Below are positions 10,969 to 21,299 of a stretch of DNA of 64,000 nt, piece after piece. Location: assembly GCA_033558025.1 (NCBI GenBank), contig JAUCEF010000007.1, positions 4,464,001 through 4,528,000 of the forward strand, in the 5' to 3' direction. A program made the position numbers and the translations under genes. The number at the start of each line of letters is the position of its first letter. Within the stretch, counting starts at the first letter, position 1. The notes below the pieces were generated by a model. It was given only the letters and a program-made list of their open reading frames with translations, was not told the DNA's origin and did no database searches. This DNA comes from Phytophthora sp. 'mugwort'. Its lineage: Eukaryota > Oomycota > Peronosporomycetes > Peronosporales > Peronosporaceae.

Positions 10969-12396
10969 TTACAGCAAGCTGCTGGCGACAAGCACCATAA
11001 CGGCTACAATGGCCGAAGTGGTCGTCGTCGTCGCAGCGGCACTGCTGCTGGTCTTGCTGTCGCTGTCGTCGGAGAGCGCGTGAGCACTGCCCGTAGTCGA
11101 GTCAGTACTCGAATCACCAGCGTCATTCGAGCTGCCCGCCGAATCATCCGACGAGGAAGAGGACGAGCTGGCAGGCAGTGTCAAGTCCGGGAATGAGAAC
11201 GTGGAAGGAGCAGTCTCGCAGCCATCGCCCGGCGACGAGCACACCGAACAGATCTGCGAGTACAGCGTACGGCTGCAGCCATTTGAGGAGCTCGCGCACT
11301 TGGCGTTGTTCTCGTAGCATTTGGGGTTGGCCGACGTCAGCGTGGAAACTTCAGGAAGAGGTGACATGTTGGCGCTTGTGCCGTTGCTGGCCAGCTCGTT
11401 GTACATCTCCACCATCTTGGTCGTGCGCTCCGAGTTGGCATCCTCGTCGCCTGGGTTTTTCCAGAAGTCGATTGAATCCTCAACATCAAAGCCGCTGCCA
11501 GTGTTCGAGGCCTTGAATTCCACACCACCGTCCTCACAGAACTCCGTGTAGTTGCTGTAGCCCATCTCCGTGATGCCCACAAGGTCATCAATGTTCAGGT
11601 AACCCAGGATCTTGTAGCTGAACGTGCAGTTGTCTCCATCAGGCTCAACACCCATGGCGCAAAGTCCACCGGGGTATTCAGCGCGGCATTCGTCCGTCTT
11701 GTCTGCGCGCAGTTTCTGTGCGCACGAGTTCGGGTACGAGAACCAGTAGTTGCCAGGGTAAGGGGCGCGCGGGTCCGACGTCTGCAGGTTGCTGCCCACC
11801 ATCGGACCAATATTCATCTCGCCATCCAGGCCGTAGTATACCTTGCAGTCCTCCGATATGTCGCTGCCCTCGTCCGTGCATTTGGCGCCATCCATGGCCA
11901 CGAACTCGCCGTACTCTGGAGGCGTGTGGCTCTCGTAGTGTTTGATGCCGTACGTCGGCTGCACGATTGTCAACTGGTAAAAGACCATGTACTGCATATT
12001 GTTCTTGCGCTCGCACTTGACCGACTGCTCGTTCACGTTGATACCCTCAGCCTGCACGTACATGAGCGCACCCTCTACCGACGCGGTGTTGACCGTGTCC
12101 AAGTTGTTTATGTAGGCCAGCTCCGTCGTGTCGCCATACTTCGACAGCCACAGCTTCGCTTCCTCGTTCCAGACGGGGGCATCACCCTGCACACGGGCCT
12201 GAACCGAGGTGATAGCCTTCATATGCCAGCCACCGTTGGCGTCCGAGGACGAGGCGGCCGTGACGGTGGCTGCGGTGGCCGCCGAGCTTGAGCTGTCCGA
12301 CGCCTTGGCGACCATCATCTTGAGGTGGGCTGCGCTGGACGCAGCGCTCATGGGCGCACCCAGCAGGAAGCACAGCAGACCGAAACGACGCCACAT
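10969..12396 (-). CDS. Secreted GPI-anchor-like protein, copy 1
   Basis: A 475-residue protein read from the ATG at 12396, which opens a signal peptide (MWRRFGLLCFLLGAPMSA). The frame runs further upstream to 12468, but the paralogue at 33302 and the pseudogene at 28494 both begin at the same MW(R/C)RFGLL. An Ala/Ser-rich spacer follows, then a conserved extracellular domain of about 330 residues. That domain has paired cysteines and motifs such as WLSKYGDTTELAYINNLD, HTPPEYGEFVAMDGAKC and ILGYLNIDDLVGITEMGY, and several N-glycosylation sites. The C-terminus is Ser/Thr/Asp-rich and ends in a hydrophobic stretch, the pattern of a GPI-anchored surface protein. I recognise no characterised family and give no function. 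It shares a 509-bp mismatch-free tract with the inverted copy at 33302-34723. Confidence 0.87.
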   Translation of the reverse strand: MWRRFGLLCFLLGAPMSAASSAAHLKMMVAKASDSSSSAATAATVTAASSSDANGGWHMKAITSVQARVQGDAPVWNEEAKLWLSKYGDTTELAYINNLDTVNTASVEGALMYVQAEGINVNEQSVKCERKNNMQYMVFYQLTIVQPTYGIKHYESHTPPEYGEFVAMDGAKCTDEGSDISEDCKVYYGLDGEMNIGPMVGSNLQTSDPRAPYPGNYWFSYPNSCAQKLRADKTDECRAEYPGGLCAMGVEPDGDNCTFSYKILGYLNIDDLVGITEMGYSNYTEFCEDGGVEFKASNTGSGFDVEDSIDFWKNPGDEDANSERTTKMVEMYNELASNGTSANMSPLPEVSTLTSANPKCYENNAKCASSSNGCSRTLYSQICSVCSSPGDGCETAPSTFSFPDLTLPASSSSSSSDDSAGSSNDAGDSSTDSTTGSAHALSDDSDSKTSSSAAATTTTTSAIVAVMVLVASSLL

Positions 12397-12432
12397 CTTG
12401 GAGTTAGTAGACCGATCGATGTCTTTAGGGGA

Positions 12433-12449
12433 GACAAGGCGGAATGGAG
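12433..12449 (-). promoter_or_regulatory. Putative Inr-like core promoter of copy 1
   Basis: On the minus strand this reads CTCCATTCCGCCTTGTC, 37-53 bp upstream of the ATG at 12396. A closely similar block (CCCATTCCGCCTTTTAT) occupies the equivalent place before the dead copy at 28494, which supports a real promoter element. Confidence 0.5.
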
Positions 12450-15052
12450 AATGGCCAAGCTGGTGCACTTGCTTGAGGCATAAGATTTTTGCAGCAGCAA
12501 ATTAGCTGGGTTTATGTTGCAATCTGATTTATAGAAATCCCTGTTGCGATAAGGGTTGTTGGAAACTTTGGAACTTACTGAAAGGAAGAGAAGTGTATCG
12601 TAAAGATCGCGCTGCAAGGATTTTTTCCGTTGATACCCTTGAGCCGGCGTTTTAGCCGCTGTATTAGCAAATTGTGTCCTTACGTCGTTTGCTTGCTGTC
12701 GTCGCACGTTCGATGCTTTGAGGCGGGACGTCGATCATTCGCGCGGTGCAGTTTGCGCCCAATCGCTGTGTGCACTTTAATAGAGGGTGCGGCACTCTAC
12801 AAGCCAGCGCGGCGCCTTTGCTCCATGTACGACGGCGAGGGCACGCTTTTTCAACGACGACACCTTGAACAACCTGCGAGCGATTTCTCTATACCGGCCC
12901 CTCGACGTCGCGATTGCGGCCATAGCAGGCTCATGCACCGTGAGTCACGGTGCATGCGACCGTCTTTGGCATAGTCGCAGTGCGACTCGCAGAAATGAGC
13001 ATCTAAGCCTTATCCATTCTACCGGGTCAACTATCTTTCACTCGATTTTCGCTTAGGGTGTGGTAGTTGAAGGGCAGCTTGCTGTGACTTCCGCTTCGAG
13101 GGGTTCGGGCTCGGGCTCGGGCTCGCCAGACGCTGGTGCTCAATGGACACTATTAATAGCATTAGCTTCGTAGCTCTTACGCTACGCTGCACTCGGAAGT
13201 TCCGAGTCGGAACACGGACATGGCTGCCTTTCGATCACCAAGCATGATTTGAGCGGCACCAATGGAGACTATCAACAGGATCAGCGCGCCTGGTAATCGT
13301 CGATAACTTTTGCATGATAGCTTTGACATATGTTAAAACTTTGGAAAGGAGCACCGATACCTATTGCATACCTGCTCGTGCCTAGCATGGTATTTCGTAA
13401 AGCCCGTCAAATGTAGGCATTCTCGGATACTTTCATCGTAGAGGAAATCCTACAACGACAACAAGTGAAACAAAACGATCGAGTGGGGCAGACCTGGTTT
13501 TGGCGCACGAGATTATTCCAGTGGCACCCAAGCCGTTCTACAGTGCATTTTGAAGCTACGATGAGCACCATCAAATCCGAAGCCAGATTTTTTGTGGGAC
13601 CAGTGATTTTATTTTTAGTATGGAGGATGGCATTCAGCGGTGGCAGATTTCGCCGTCGTTGTCTGTACCTCAAAGAACTCCGAGACGATAGCGTACTGTC
13701 TTACATGCTCGACCAGCGTGATCTTCGGATTTGGTTTGCGCATCGTGTACTAATATTAAGCGTATTCCTCCGTCGGACGCTCATGGTGAGGGTGGGTATA
13801 GGGTGTTTGTCCTAGCCACCATTTTGGAAATGCAGCCCGCCAGCGTCGAGCCCGACGCTGCACGCGATTCAGTATAGCTTCCGGTGTGGGATTGTGGCAA
13901 ACGAAGACCGCAAATAAGAAAATGCAAGGAAACAAAAGCTCATAACGTAGCTCACTTTTCCTCTTTCAAATATGACTCTTTCGGGTAGGTTATGTTTCCT
14001 CGTTGTTGTCGAGATATTGAACGGTGAAGACTGGATCCAGCGCAAAGAGGTTATTGCACCGTGAAAGCCGTTCAAACAAACAGTTGCGTTTAGAGTACAA
14101 CTCCTACGCTGGTCTACTAGTATTGTTTAGGAGAAACATTAGAAACCTACGAATTCGTGAACAAAACATTAAATGAGGCGCGACATATAACACCGAAGGC
14201 ACGGTTGCCAACGAAGTCGAGCGGGTGTAGCTAAGGAAAAACACGTGCGGGAAGCCCGCGAAGCAAGGCCGCGCGGTATTTGTGGAGGAGGGCCCAGCGC
14301 CGAGCTCCTCAGCGAGCCGCACATTGATTGCAACTCACCCGAAAGTACAATCTTATTGAAGCGCGGCTGGACCATTTATGCAATGCCCCCACTAAAGATA
14401 TTCCCCCCATACAAAATCAAATGTAGGTGATGGGGATATCTGTTTGTTGTGTGTTTTTAAAAGCGTTCTCATTGTTTAGCGTCCTGCGTGACTCCGTTCT
14501 GGCAGTCGAACAGTAGGACCCGCACAGAGAGTACGGGAAATAACACCCAGGCTTTACCTGCAGCAAGTTGCCCGAACACCTACTCGATTGTTGAGCTTCG
14601 TTCTTGTTTGCGGGATAGTTCATTTCGAGAACTTGGCGGAATCCATTGGAGGGCTATTCCTCAGGTAATACTCTAAGCAAGAGGTAGGTTAACTCTTAAT
14701 TCCAAGAAAAAATAGACAAAAAAACACTTATCCATGTCGGATAATACGACGTAAATGTAGTGGTGACATTTGAAAAGTATATGCTCTATGCGGGGATAGC
14801 TGTATAAGTTTTCAACAGGTTTCTCGAGCTATGTAGTTAGTTGAAGTCGACGAGGCCTGTGAAATGTCGTAACTGACGATTTCAAAACAGGATTTCATCA
14901 GAATAGTTGCATTGTGAAGTCGGTCACTGAAGAAGAACACGTATGTCGAGCAAAAAAATGCATTGCGATCTGCCTATCCTACACTCATCACGTGGCATGC
15001 ACGCAGGCCTCAGTCGATATCGCTGTCACTCTTGCTTCCGCGGTCTTCGTCA
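12450..15052. other. Long spacer without a supported gene
   Basis: No convincing coding region. Visible structure includes a perfect 12-bp inverted repeat with a one-base centre at 12932-12956 and a short GGGCTC repeat near 13105-13124. There is also a pair of weakly similar segments starting CAATGGA (about 13140 and 13260). Frames of 60-115 residues, such as plus 13465-13815, have no recognisable features. Confidence 0.5.
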
Positions 15053-17500
15053 TCAACCTCCTCGCCGCGAAGCCGGAGCTCTCGGCGCGTCTTTTAGGAA
15101 TTCCCAGCTTTCTGGCCCAGGCGGCGCAGCACCACTCGTTTGCCCAAGGTGAGTGAGATCGCCAGCCCCCGTCGAAGTCGTCGTGCCATATTTCGAAAGC
15201 CGTCTAATCAACGCCCTTGTACTCACGCCGGATCTATTTACAGAGCCACCACTTCGCGTTGTCGATCGAAGAGCGCTCGCAAAATAAGGCCGTCGTGTAC
15301 GACTTCTTCTTGGGGTCGGGCGCAGCAGCGCGCAGACTTTGCATGAGGGCTGGCGGCCCTTCTGGACGCCCTTCATGTTGACCCAGTCTTCGGTCTGCTT
15401 GAGCAAGTGTGTGAGATACACGGCGATACGGTTGCGCCTGTGGATGGTGGTCGCCGGTGTGCTGACGACGCCGGCGAAGTGCTCAGCCTTGGGATGGATG
15501 TACTGGTTATGGAGGATGTTGTACTCCGAGCGCTTCAATGGCGCCGCCCCGCCTTTTTCGCGGCCTACTTGTGCGAGATGTAGGCGTTCACCAGCGCGAG
15601 GTTGATGAACCCGAGGAACAAGCTCTTGTAGTCCTTGGTGAACTTGGTCGACGTCTGCAACGAGTAGTTCTGAAGGCGGAGTTGATCGTGCACATCAACT
15701 CCGCCATTCCAGCGCTGGTGATAGGTCAACGGGTTCCGGGCACGGAACCGTGATCACGCCCACCCGTTTGACCTTCCTGGAAATCAAGAACTCCGACATC
15801 ACGGCGCCCGTGCACAAGTAGTGGATGGGCTTCCGGTCCCACAAGTAGACCGCGAATAATGCAGGGAATGTGGACGGAGCGAGAGAACCTGAACATCCCG
15901 CGAGGGATGCTCGCCGGTGGGTTTGGCGCCCCTCATCTACGTTGCTGTCGTAACCCAAGCGGTACGTCATGATGGTTACGATGACGAACACGCTCATCCC
16001 GAGGAGCTCGATCGCGAGCAAGACCGACGAGTAGAAGCGGCCGACCACGACCGCATGTCACGGGCGCCGATCGGGCTCAAGCACGATCTTTAGGTTGCGG
16101 GAGACGGCGATGTGGGTCCGTCTTGTGGTCGAATTTGGCGCTACTATAGTCGCCGGAATTGCGCTTGCCCGCGAACATCTCGAATCTAGTTAGATACGAC
16201 ATACCAAGTCAGCGCTGGCACTCAATGCCATACGTTATGACATACAAAAACAAGATACAAGCAAATGTTTGCGGTCCGCAAGTCGCACACGATACACATC
16301 TTCGTCCCGTAGCGATAAGGCTTTCCAGGCATAAACATGCGTGTCGTATTCTGCCGGGACGTCGGCGGCAGCATACCTTCTTCGAACGAAACCATGACGG
16401 CAGCGACCACCCCGTCAAGAGATGCTTCTGTATATTCTTCACGACCTGCCTCAACTTCTGGAGCTTGTCCCTTGCGCGGGGAGCCTCATTGTCCACCATG
16501 TGGAGGTCGCGCAGGATTGCCTGACAGCGGTTCCAATGCCATGAGACGTCCAAAGTTTCCCGCGGGCAGCTCACCGTCCTCAACCATCGAAACGTGCGCG
16601 GAGAAGCATCGCTTCTGCGGGAACAACATGCGCGCCACGAGAAGCCCGATGACGTGCAAGACCTCGTAGGTATGGTACCCTGGCTTCGCCTGCAGCCGCC
16701 GGTGGATTTGGGCCAGGGTCTCGCGCCGTGACGCGATCTGCTTCACCTGCATCGCCAGAGCACGCCGCTCGACTGGCTGCGGACCGTACCAATTCCTCGC
16801 GGTGATCAGCATCAACAGCGACTTGGGCATGAAGGATAATAAGGTTTCGAGGGGCGAGGGGCAGAACGAACGCAATTCTGCCACCGGCTATGGTCCTTCC
16901 GCGCCGGGTTCGTCGCTCGCCGGTGCATCGCTCTGGGATGTCGAGGACACAGGCGTCCACGTCATCGCGCGCAACGCGTCCTCGCGCGCCTTCTTAGACT
17001 TCTTGTCCATCCGTCGTTCCCGACCTTCAGCGTCTCGACGAACGCGCCATCCATCATGACAGCAACGGCGTCGGATAGAACGTTGTCGTCGCCTTCGGCA
17101 CCGTTGCGGTCTGGACTGTCTTCTTCATCATCGACGTCTCGACCATCGATCGTCGATGTCGCTGGAGCTAAAGCTCTCATAGGCACTCATGTTCTCGCCC
17201 TCCGGGACGAAGTTGACGCCCGTCTTGACCTGAACGCGTGTGCGTAGAGCACGACTGGACGTAGCAGTTGGCGTTGTTGCGGCAGGCTGCTCGTTCTCGC
17301 TCACCACCTGGACGCGTCGGAGAACAGTTGAAGTGGCGTCACAGCCTCCTGTTGCGGCGCATCAACTGTGAGGTCACTCGGTGACATGTCGAACGCTCTC
17401 AGCACAACCGCCTGTGAGAGGTTGACGTCCGGCTCGCCGTCGAAAAGCGAATTGATCGTGCACTGCGATAACAGCAGGATCGTGTCGATCTCGGACACCC
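15053..17500 (-). pseudogene. piggyBac-type transposase, decayed
   Basis: From right to left on the minus strand there is an acidic N-terminal region (about 17500-17060), then MDKKSKKAREDALRAMTWTP (about 17010). The conserved DDE_Tnp_1_7 region follows: FMPKSLLMLI, HTYEVLHVIGLLVARML, GNFGRLMA and LRDLHMVDNEAPRARDKLQKLR (16830-16470). After it come FEEGMLPPTSRQNTTRMFMP and YRYGTKMCIVCD (about 16395-16290). Downstream pieces read VGRFYSSVLLAIELLGMSVFV and WDRKPIHYLCTGAVM (16045-15800). A GGVDVHDQLRLQ-like stretch is split over frames near 15710. A cysteine-containing tail with SCKVCALLR ends at 15053. Many frameshifts and stops make it inactive. piggyBac elements insert at TTAA; I could not pair TTAA-flanked terminal repeats here. 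Confidence 0.8.
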
Positions 17501-18172
17501 GCACGCCTTCGTTGCTGTTGTTTGCCTGCTTGGTCGTCGACTGTTCGCTTGACGGCGCTTGCCGGACACGGGCGGGACCATTGCGCTGGTAGGCGTCGCG
17601 CTGGCACTTTGCGTCTTCGAGGACACCTCGCCCTCGGACGTCGCGCTCTCGCTCTCCGCAGGCAGCGTGTGCGCGTACTCATTCTGGGCGGTCACATTCA
17701 CCCGCTCAGTCGTTTCGTCGGCGCTCTGGGTCGTCGCGTTCGCGCGCTGGGCGGTCGCGTCTGTGCGCTGGGTCGGCTCGTGATGATCCTGGCCAGTAGC
17801 GTCCGCGCTCTCAGCTGGGGCGTCGTGGTTCGCCACATCCCCATCACCGTTCAACAAGCCCGACCCAAGCAGGTGCGTCACGAATGCTCGATCGCCGTGG
17901 AAGACGCGGGACCCATCGGGGGTGGTACCCCCACTCCGTCGACGACCGGTAGGTCGCTTGTGCGTCCACCCGCCGCCCGCAACTGACACCAGAGCTGAGG
18001 AAAATAGATGTCGCAGGCGTCGGCGGCGCGTTGACAGCAGCGGCCTTCCCGCAGGCTGGATCAGATGCGCGCCACCCGGCAAATCTTGGAATGAGTGGCC
18101 TCTGGTGCATGTCTCTCCATTTGGCCCCCTAACATAGCTTTCTTCAGCTTTGATATTCCTAACCTTGTCCAC
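17501..18172 (-). other. Low-complexity repeat frame upstream of piggyBac
   Basis: A minus-strand open frame (18172-17399) encodes short degenerate repeats of the type QRANATTQSADETTERVN (about 17790-17680) in an Ala/Thr/Gln-rich context. It runs into the piggyBac N-terminal region in another frame. It may be the disordered N-terminus of the transposase or a fused ORF. It starts at an ATG at 18170-18172, but no domain can be named. Confidence 0.35.
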
Positions 18173-18860
18173 TTTCTTCGCTCAGCGCCTTCTTGGATTT
18201 TTTTTTCTCGTGCCTTATTGCACTTGAGTAAAGTATTAAAAATGACGACCCGAGCCAGATTCTACAGGAGCGCGTCCAATGTCGTAAATTACGACATTAA
18301 GCTTCTTATGTTGTGTCTGGGGAGGGGGGGAGGGGGGGGGCAAGGGGTTAATAGTGCATTCGTGACCTTCAGACCTTAAAATCACTCATACTACAGGAAT
18401 TGTTTTAGCGACCTGGCTCATAAATATATTTCGGCTCTGCCCTTCGTAGCGATTGACCATGCTTAAGCATACTGAGAAGTATATGGCCATATGAGCCTCG
18501 TAGTTGCATGGGATGGTGCGGCGTTCGTTTTTTCGAAACCACCACATTTTACTCTCTCGCTGAGACCGGTATACCGTGTTAACGCTCGCTTCGCTTGATT
18601 TCTACAAAAACCTAAATACGCTGCGGCTCGCACACGAGTCTCCGCCTGCCTAAAAAAGCAATGCCGGGACTGCGGTTTACATCCGCGTGCTGCGCACACA
18701 GACTGATACCGAGAGGGTACTTCTCCGGTCTGGAAAGAACTAACAGTTAGTTTTTTTCACAAGTAACCTCAAATGAATATTATTAGACAATAGGAAGGAT
18801 AGCCTACGGGATCTGCTGATTATAATCTGGAGCAGTGGCCGACGTAAAAACAACCAGTCA
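18173..18860. other. Spacer with an impure poly-G tract
   Basis: A G-run interrupted by single A residues lies at about 18319-18341. No gene is supported. The poly-G could mark an assembly weak point. Confidence 0.5.
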
Positions 18861-18869
18861 TTCTTCAAT

Positions 18870-20136
18870 GGGGGGCACCACGGGCACTACGGACATCCCG
18901 GAGAAAACTTGGCAAGCCGAAGCGCTGTATCTCGCTGGATGGTTCGCTAACGGTCACATTAAGCGTGGTGCAGCGTCGGCTGTGGTCGAGCTGTTCGGAT
19001 ACTGCCGTTAGCAGGCGTCGAAGATTTTTAAAGAGCGATATCTCGGACATACAACTGCATGGCGAGGCCCCCCACCATTGTATGCAGAGATACCCCGGAT
19101 CGTCGACCGCGCAGCGCGTGCCTTTGCAACCCGCACATTCGCCGACAGACGCTACTAGCCATGTCCCATGCTACCAACATTCCAAAGACTACTTTGCTGT
19201 GCTATATTAGCAATGAATATGTCAAGAGAGTGACTGTACGTGTCAAGCCGACCTTATCTGCGGAGGACAAGCGAAACGGCTAGCGTTCGCGCTAGCCCAT
19301 GTCAAACGTCTCGTTCGTAAGAAACAGTAATGTTGTATTTAATTACTATGAAATTTGGTAATATTAATACTATTCTGCTAAATTATGTGCTATATCTAGT
19401 TGAAAGAGTGCAAATAATTCATCACATGTATGACACTGTTCATATAGATGAAAACAACGGTTCAACATGTACAAGGCAGTCAACACGTTTTACTTAGCAG
19501 CCAATGAGACTTCTCCGTCCCATCATTGTCCAACAAACGTTACATCGGAAAGGTATTGTTTCTGGCTGCGGTGGCTTGTCCAGGCTATGATTGCCATAGG
19601 AAGGGTTAGTTCGATGGGAAAATTGGTATATGGCCAATCGTGGAGCAGTCTGTTGCACTTCGGACGTCGATCAACAGAGCCAAAGAGACAGTTGTCGCCA
19701 ACTGTGTCAATATGATCCGTGTGATCTACTTAAGTACACCAAGATGCTGAAGGAAATGTTTTTCCGGCTATCCGAGCGTCTTGGCCAGGTTTGTATATTA
19801 ATGCTATTTTCGAAATGATACGGTACTCATACTCATACTCCAATATAAACTAGCTGGCAAGCTGTGAGTAATATACGTGCAGCACGACAATGCTGGGCCA
19901 CACGTCGTCGAAACCGACCCAGACGTTGCTCGGGCTGACAAAAGAGGAGGATGAGACCAACGGATGTGGTGCCAGCGAGCACGATCGCCCGACATGAATG
20001 CGTTAAACCTGATTTCTTCAAATCTATTCAATCGCTGCAGTATCAAGAGGCAACGTACACGATTGACAAATTCATTGCCGCGGTGACGCGCGCATTTGTT
20101 GTACATCTTGCCAGTCACTTCATAACTTTTTTCTAA
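18870..20136 (+). pseudogene. Tc1/mariner-type transposase, decayed
   Basis: Plus-strand pieces in mixed frames match oomycete Tc1/mariner-like transposases. An N-terminal segment, ALYLAGWFANGHIKRGAA (about 18915-18970), is followed by a helix-turn-helix-like piece, SHATNIPKTTLLCYIS (about 19162-19209), and VKPTLSAEDKR. The catalytic region contains KRYIGKVLFLAAVA and FDGKIGIWPIVEQ (19540-19650). A segment starting QHDNAGPHVVETDPDVA (about 19878-19930) carries the second catalytic Asp. It is followed by SPDMNALNLDFF-like and IQSLQYQEATYTIDKF pieces, where the third acidic residue would lie. Several stops and shifts break the frame. TA-flanked terminal inverted repeats were not located. Confidence 0.72.
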
Positions 20137-21265
20137 CGCTGCAAAACGTCACGGAAACAGTGATCAGACGTCATGGACACAACGACTATAAGTTATCTCA
20201 TTATCGGAAGCGCCAGGGGATAACTCCAAGAGCGTCCCCAGTATCTATTACATGCGATGGAGCTCGCCGTTGTTGAATCCGGTGTTCACATCTGCATAGA
20301 ATACCTCTAATTCATAGATCATCATAAAATAATCATAGGTCAAAATATTAGGTTTTTGATTGGATGAAAGAGCGTGTTTGTCGAACAACGATTTGACATA
20401 TATCAATATAACCAGATAAAAACCTTAATTCTTGGCTTATATTCTTTCGCCAAGCAGCTAATTCTAACCCGCGCATTTCCAGCGTGGACAGGAGCCTTAA
20501 GCAATTCGCACTAAAGCAATCAGGTTTTGGTAAATCGAATTAACACGTCAGCGGGAAAATCACATGAAGGTCTAGCAGAGCCAAAATGTCGTGCAAGTTA
20601 TTTAGTATTCGATTTTTGTTAATTGCCTGAAATAAATATGAGTATGAAGCTGATACCCTCTGCTTTCGAATGCAGCGCTTGTAACAGTGATCGGAATCTT
20701 AGTCTCCGCTTTGAGCGAAACCAAGAACGGTCAATTACTTACCGGACCGGAGAAGTACAACTCGTTCGCTCGCCACTTTGCACTTACGCCTCCAAAGAGC
20801 GTACAACCGAGCATAAAACCAATTTCCGAGCTTTTCATGTGCTGTCAATACTGTTGACTCAATTGTCACTTCACAAGGCTGCGCATGTGAAGAACACGCG
20901 TGGGTACACACGTGTCGAGCAGGGCCACCTGCGGCAAGCAGGTCAAAGTCAGAGAGTAGCAAAGCATGCAACAGCCAATGGCTGGCTGGCAGCACGTCTG
21001 CTGTGCTGCCGCCGGACAAGTAGATTTAGCTATAATATAGAGTATAGTTACATTGGAAACCAACATATTCTGCTGGAGAAGCAGTGAATCGGCGGAGAGT
21101 TCACAACCCAACTGAATATGCCAACTGCGGTAGTGAGCGCTCCATTCTCTTAGGCGTTCCGCTGTAGCTGTGTGTCGAATGCGTTCTGCCTCGGCACTCA
21201 AGTGCTCAACTGCTTCCTATGACTGTTACTAGAAGCCAACGGGTAAACTTATGAGCAACCGTGCA
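20137..21265. other. AT-rich spacer, no supported gene
   Basis: A plus-strand open frame to 21087 (about 154 residues) has no ATG at its left end and no recognisable domain. Part of it, from the TGTTGAC at about 20850, resembles LTR-type sequence, but no second LTR was paired with it. The rest is AT-rich spacer. Confidence 0.35.
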
Positions 21266-21299
21266 TCACCTCAGGCTAGGAGGCCAACAATAGTGCAGA

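Noticed and set aside
14680..18356. TTAA sites as piggyBac insertion ends
   Set aside because: TTAA occurs near 14688 and 18346, but no inverted repeats next to them match, so the element borders cannot be claimed.
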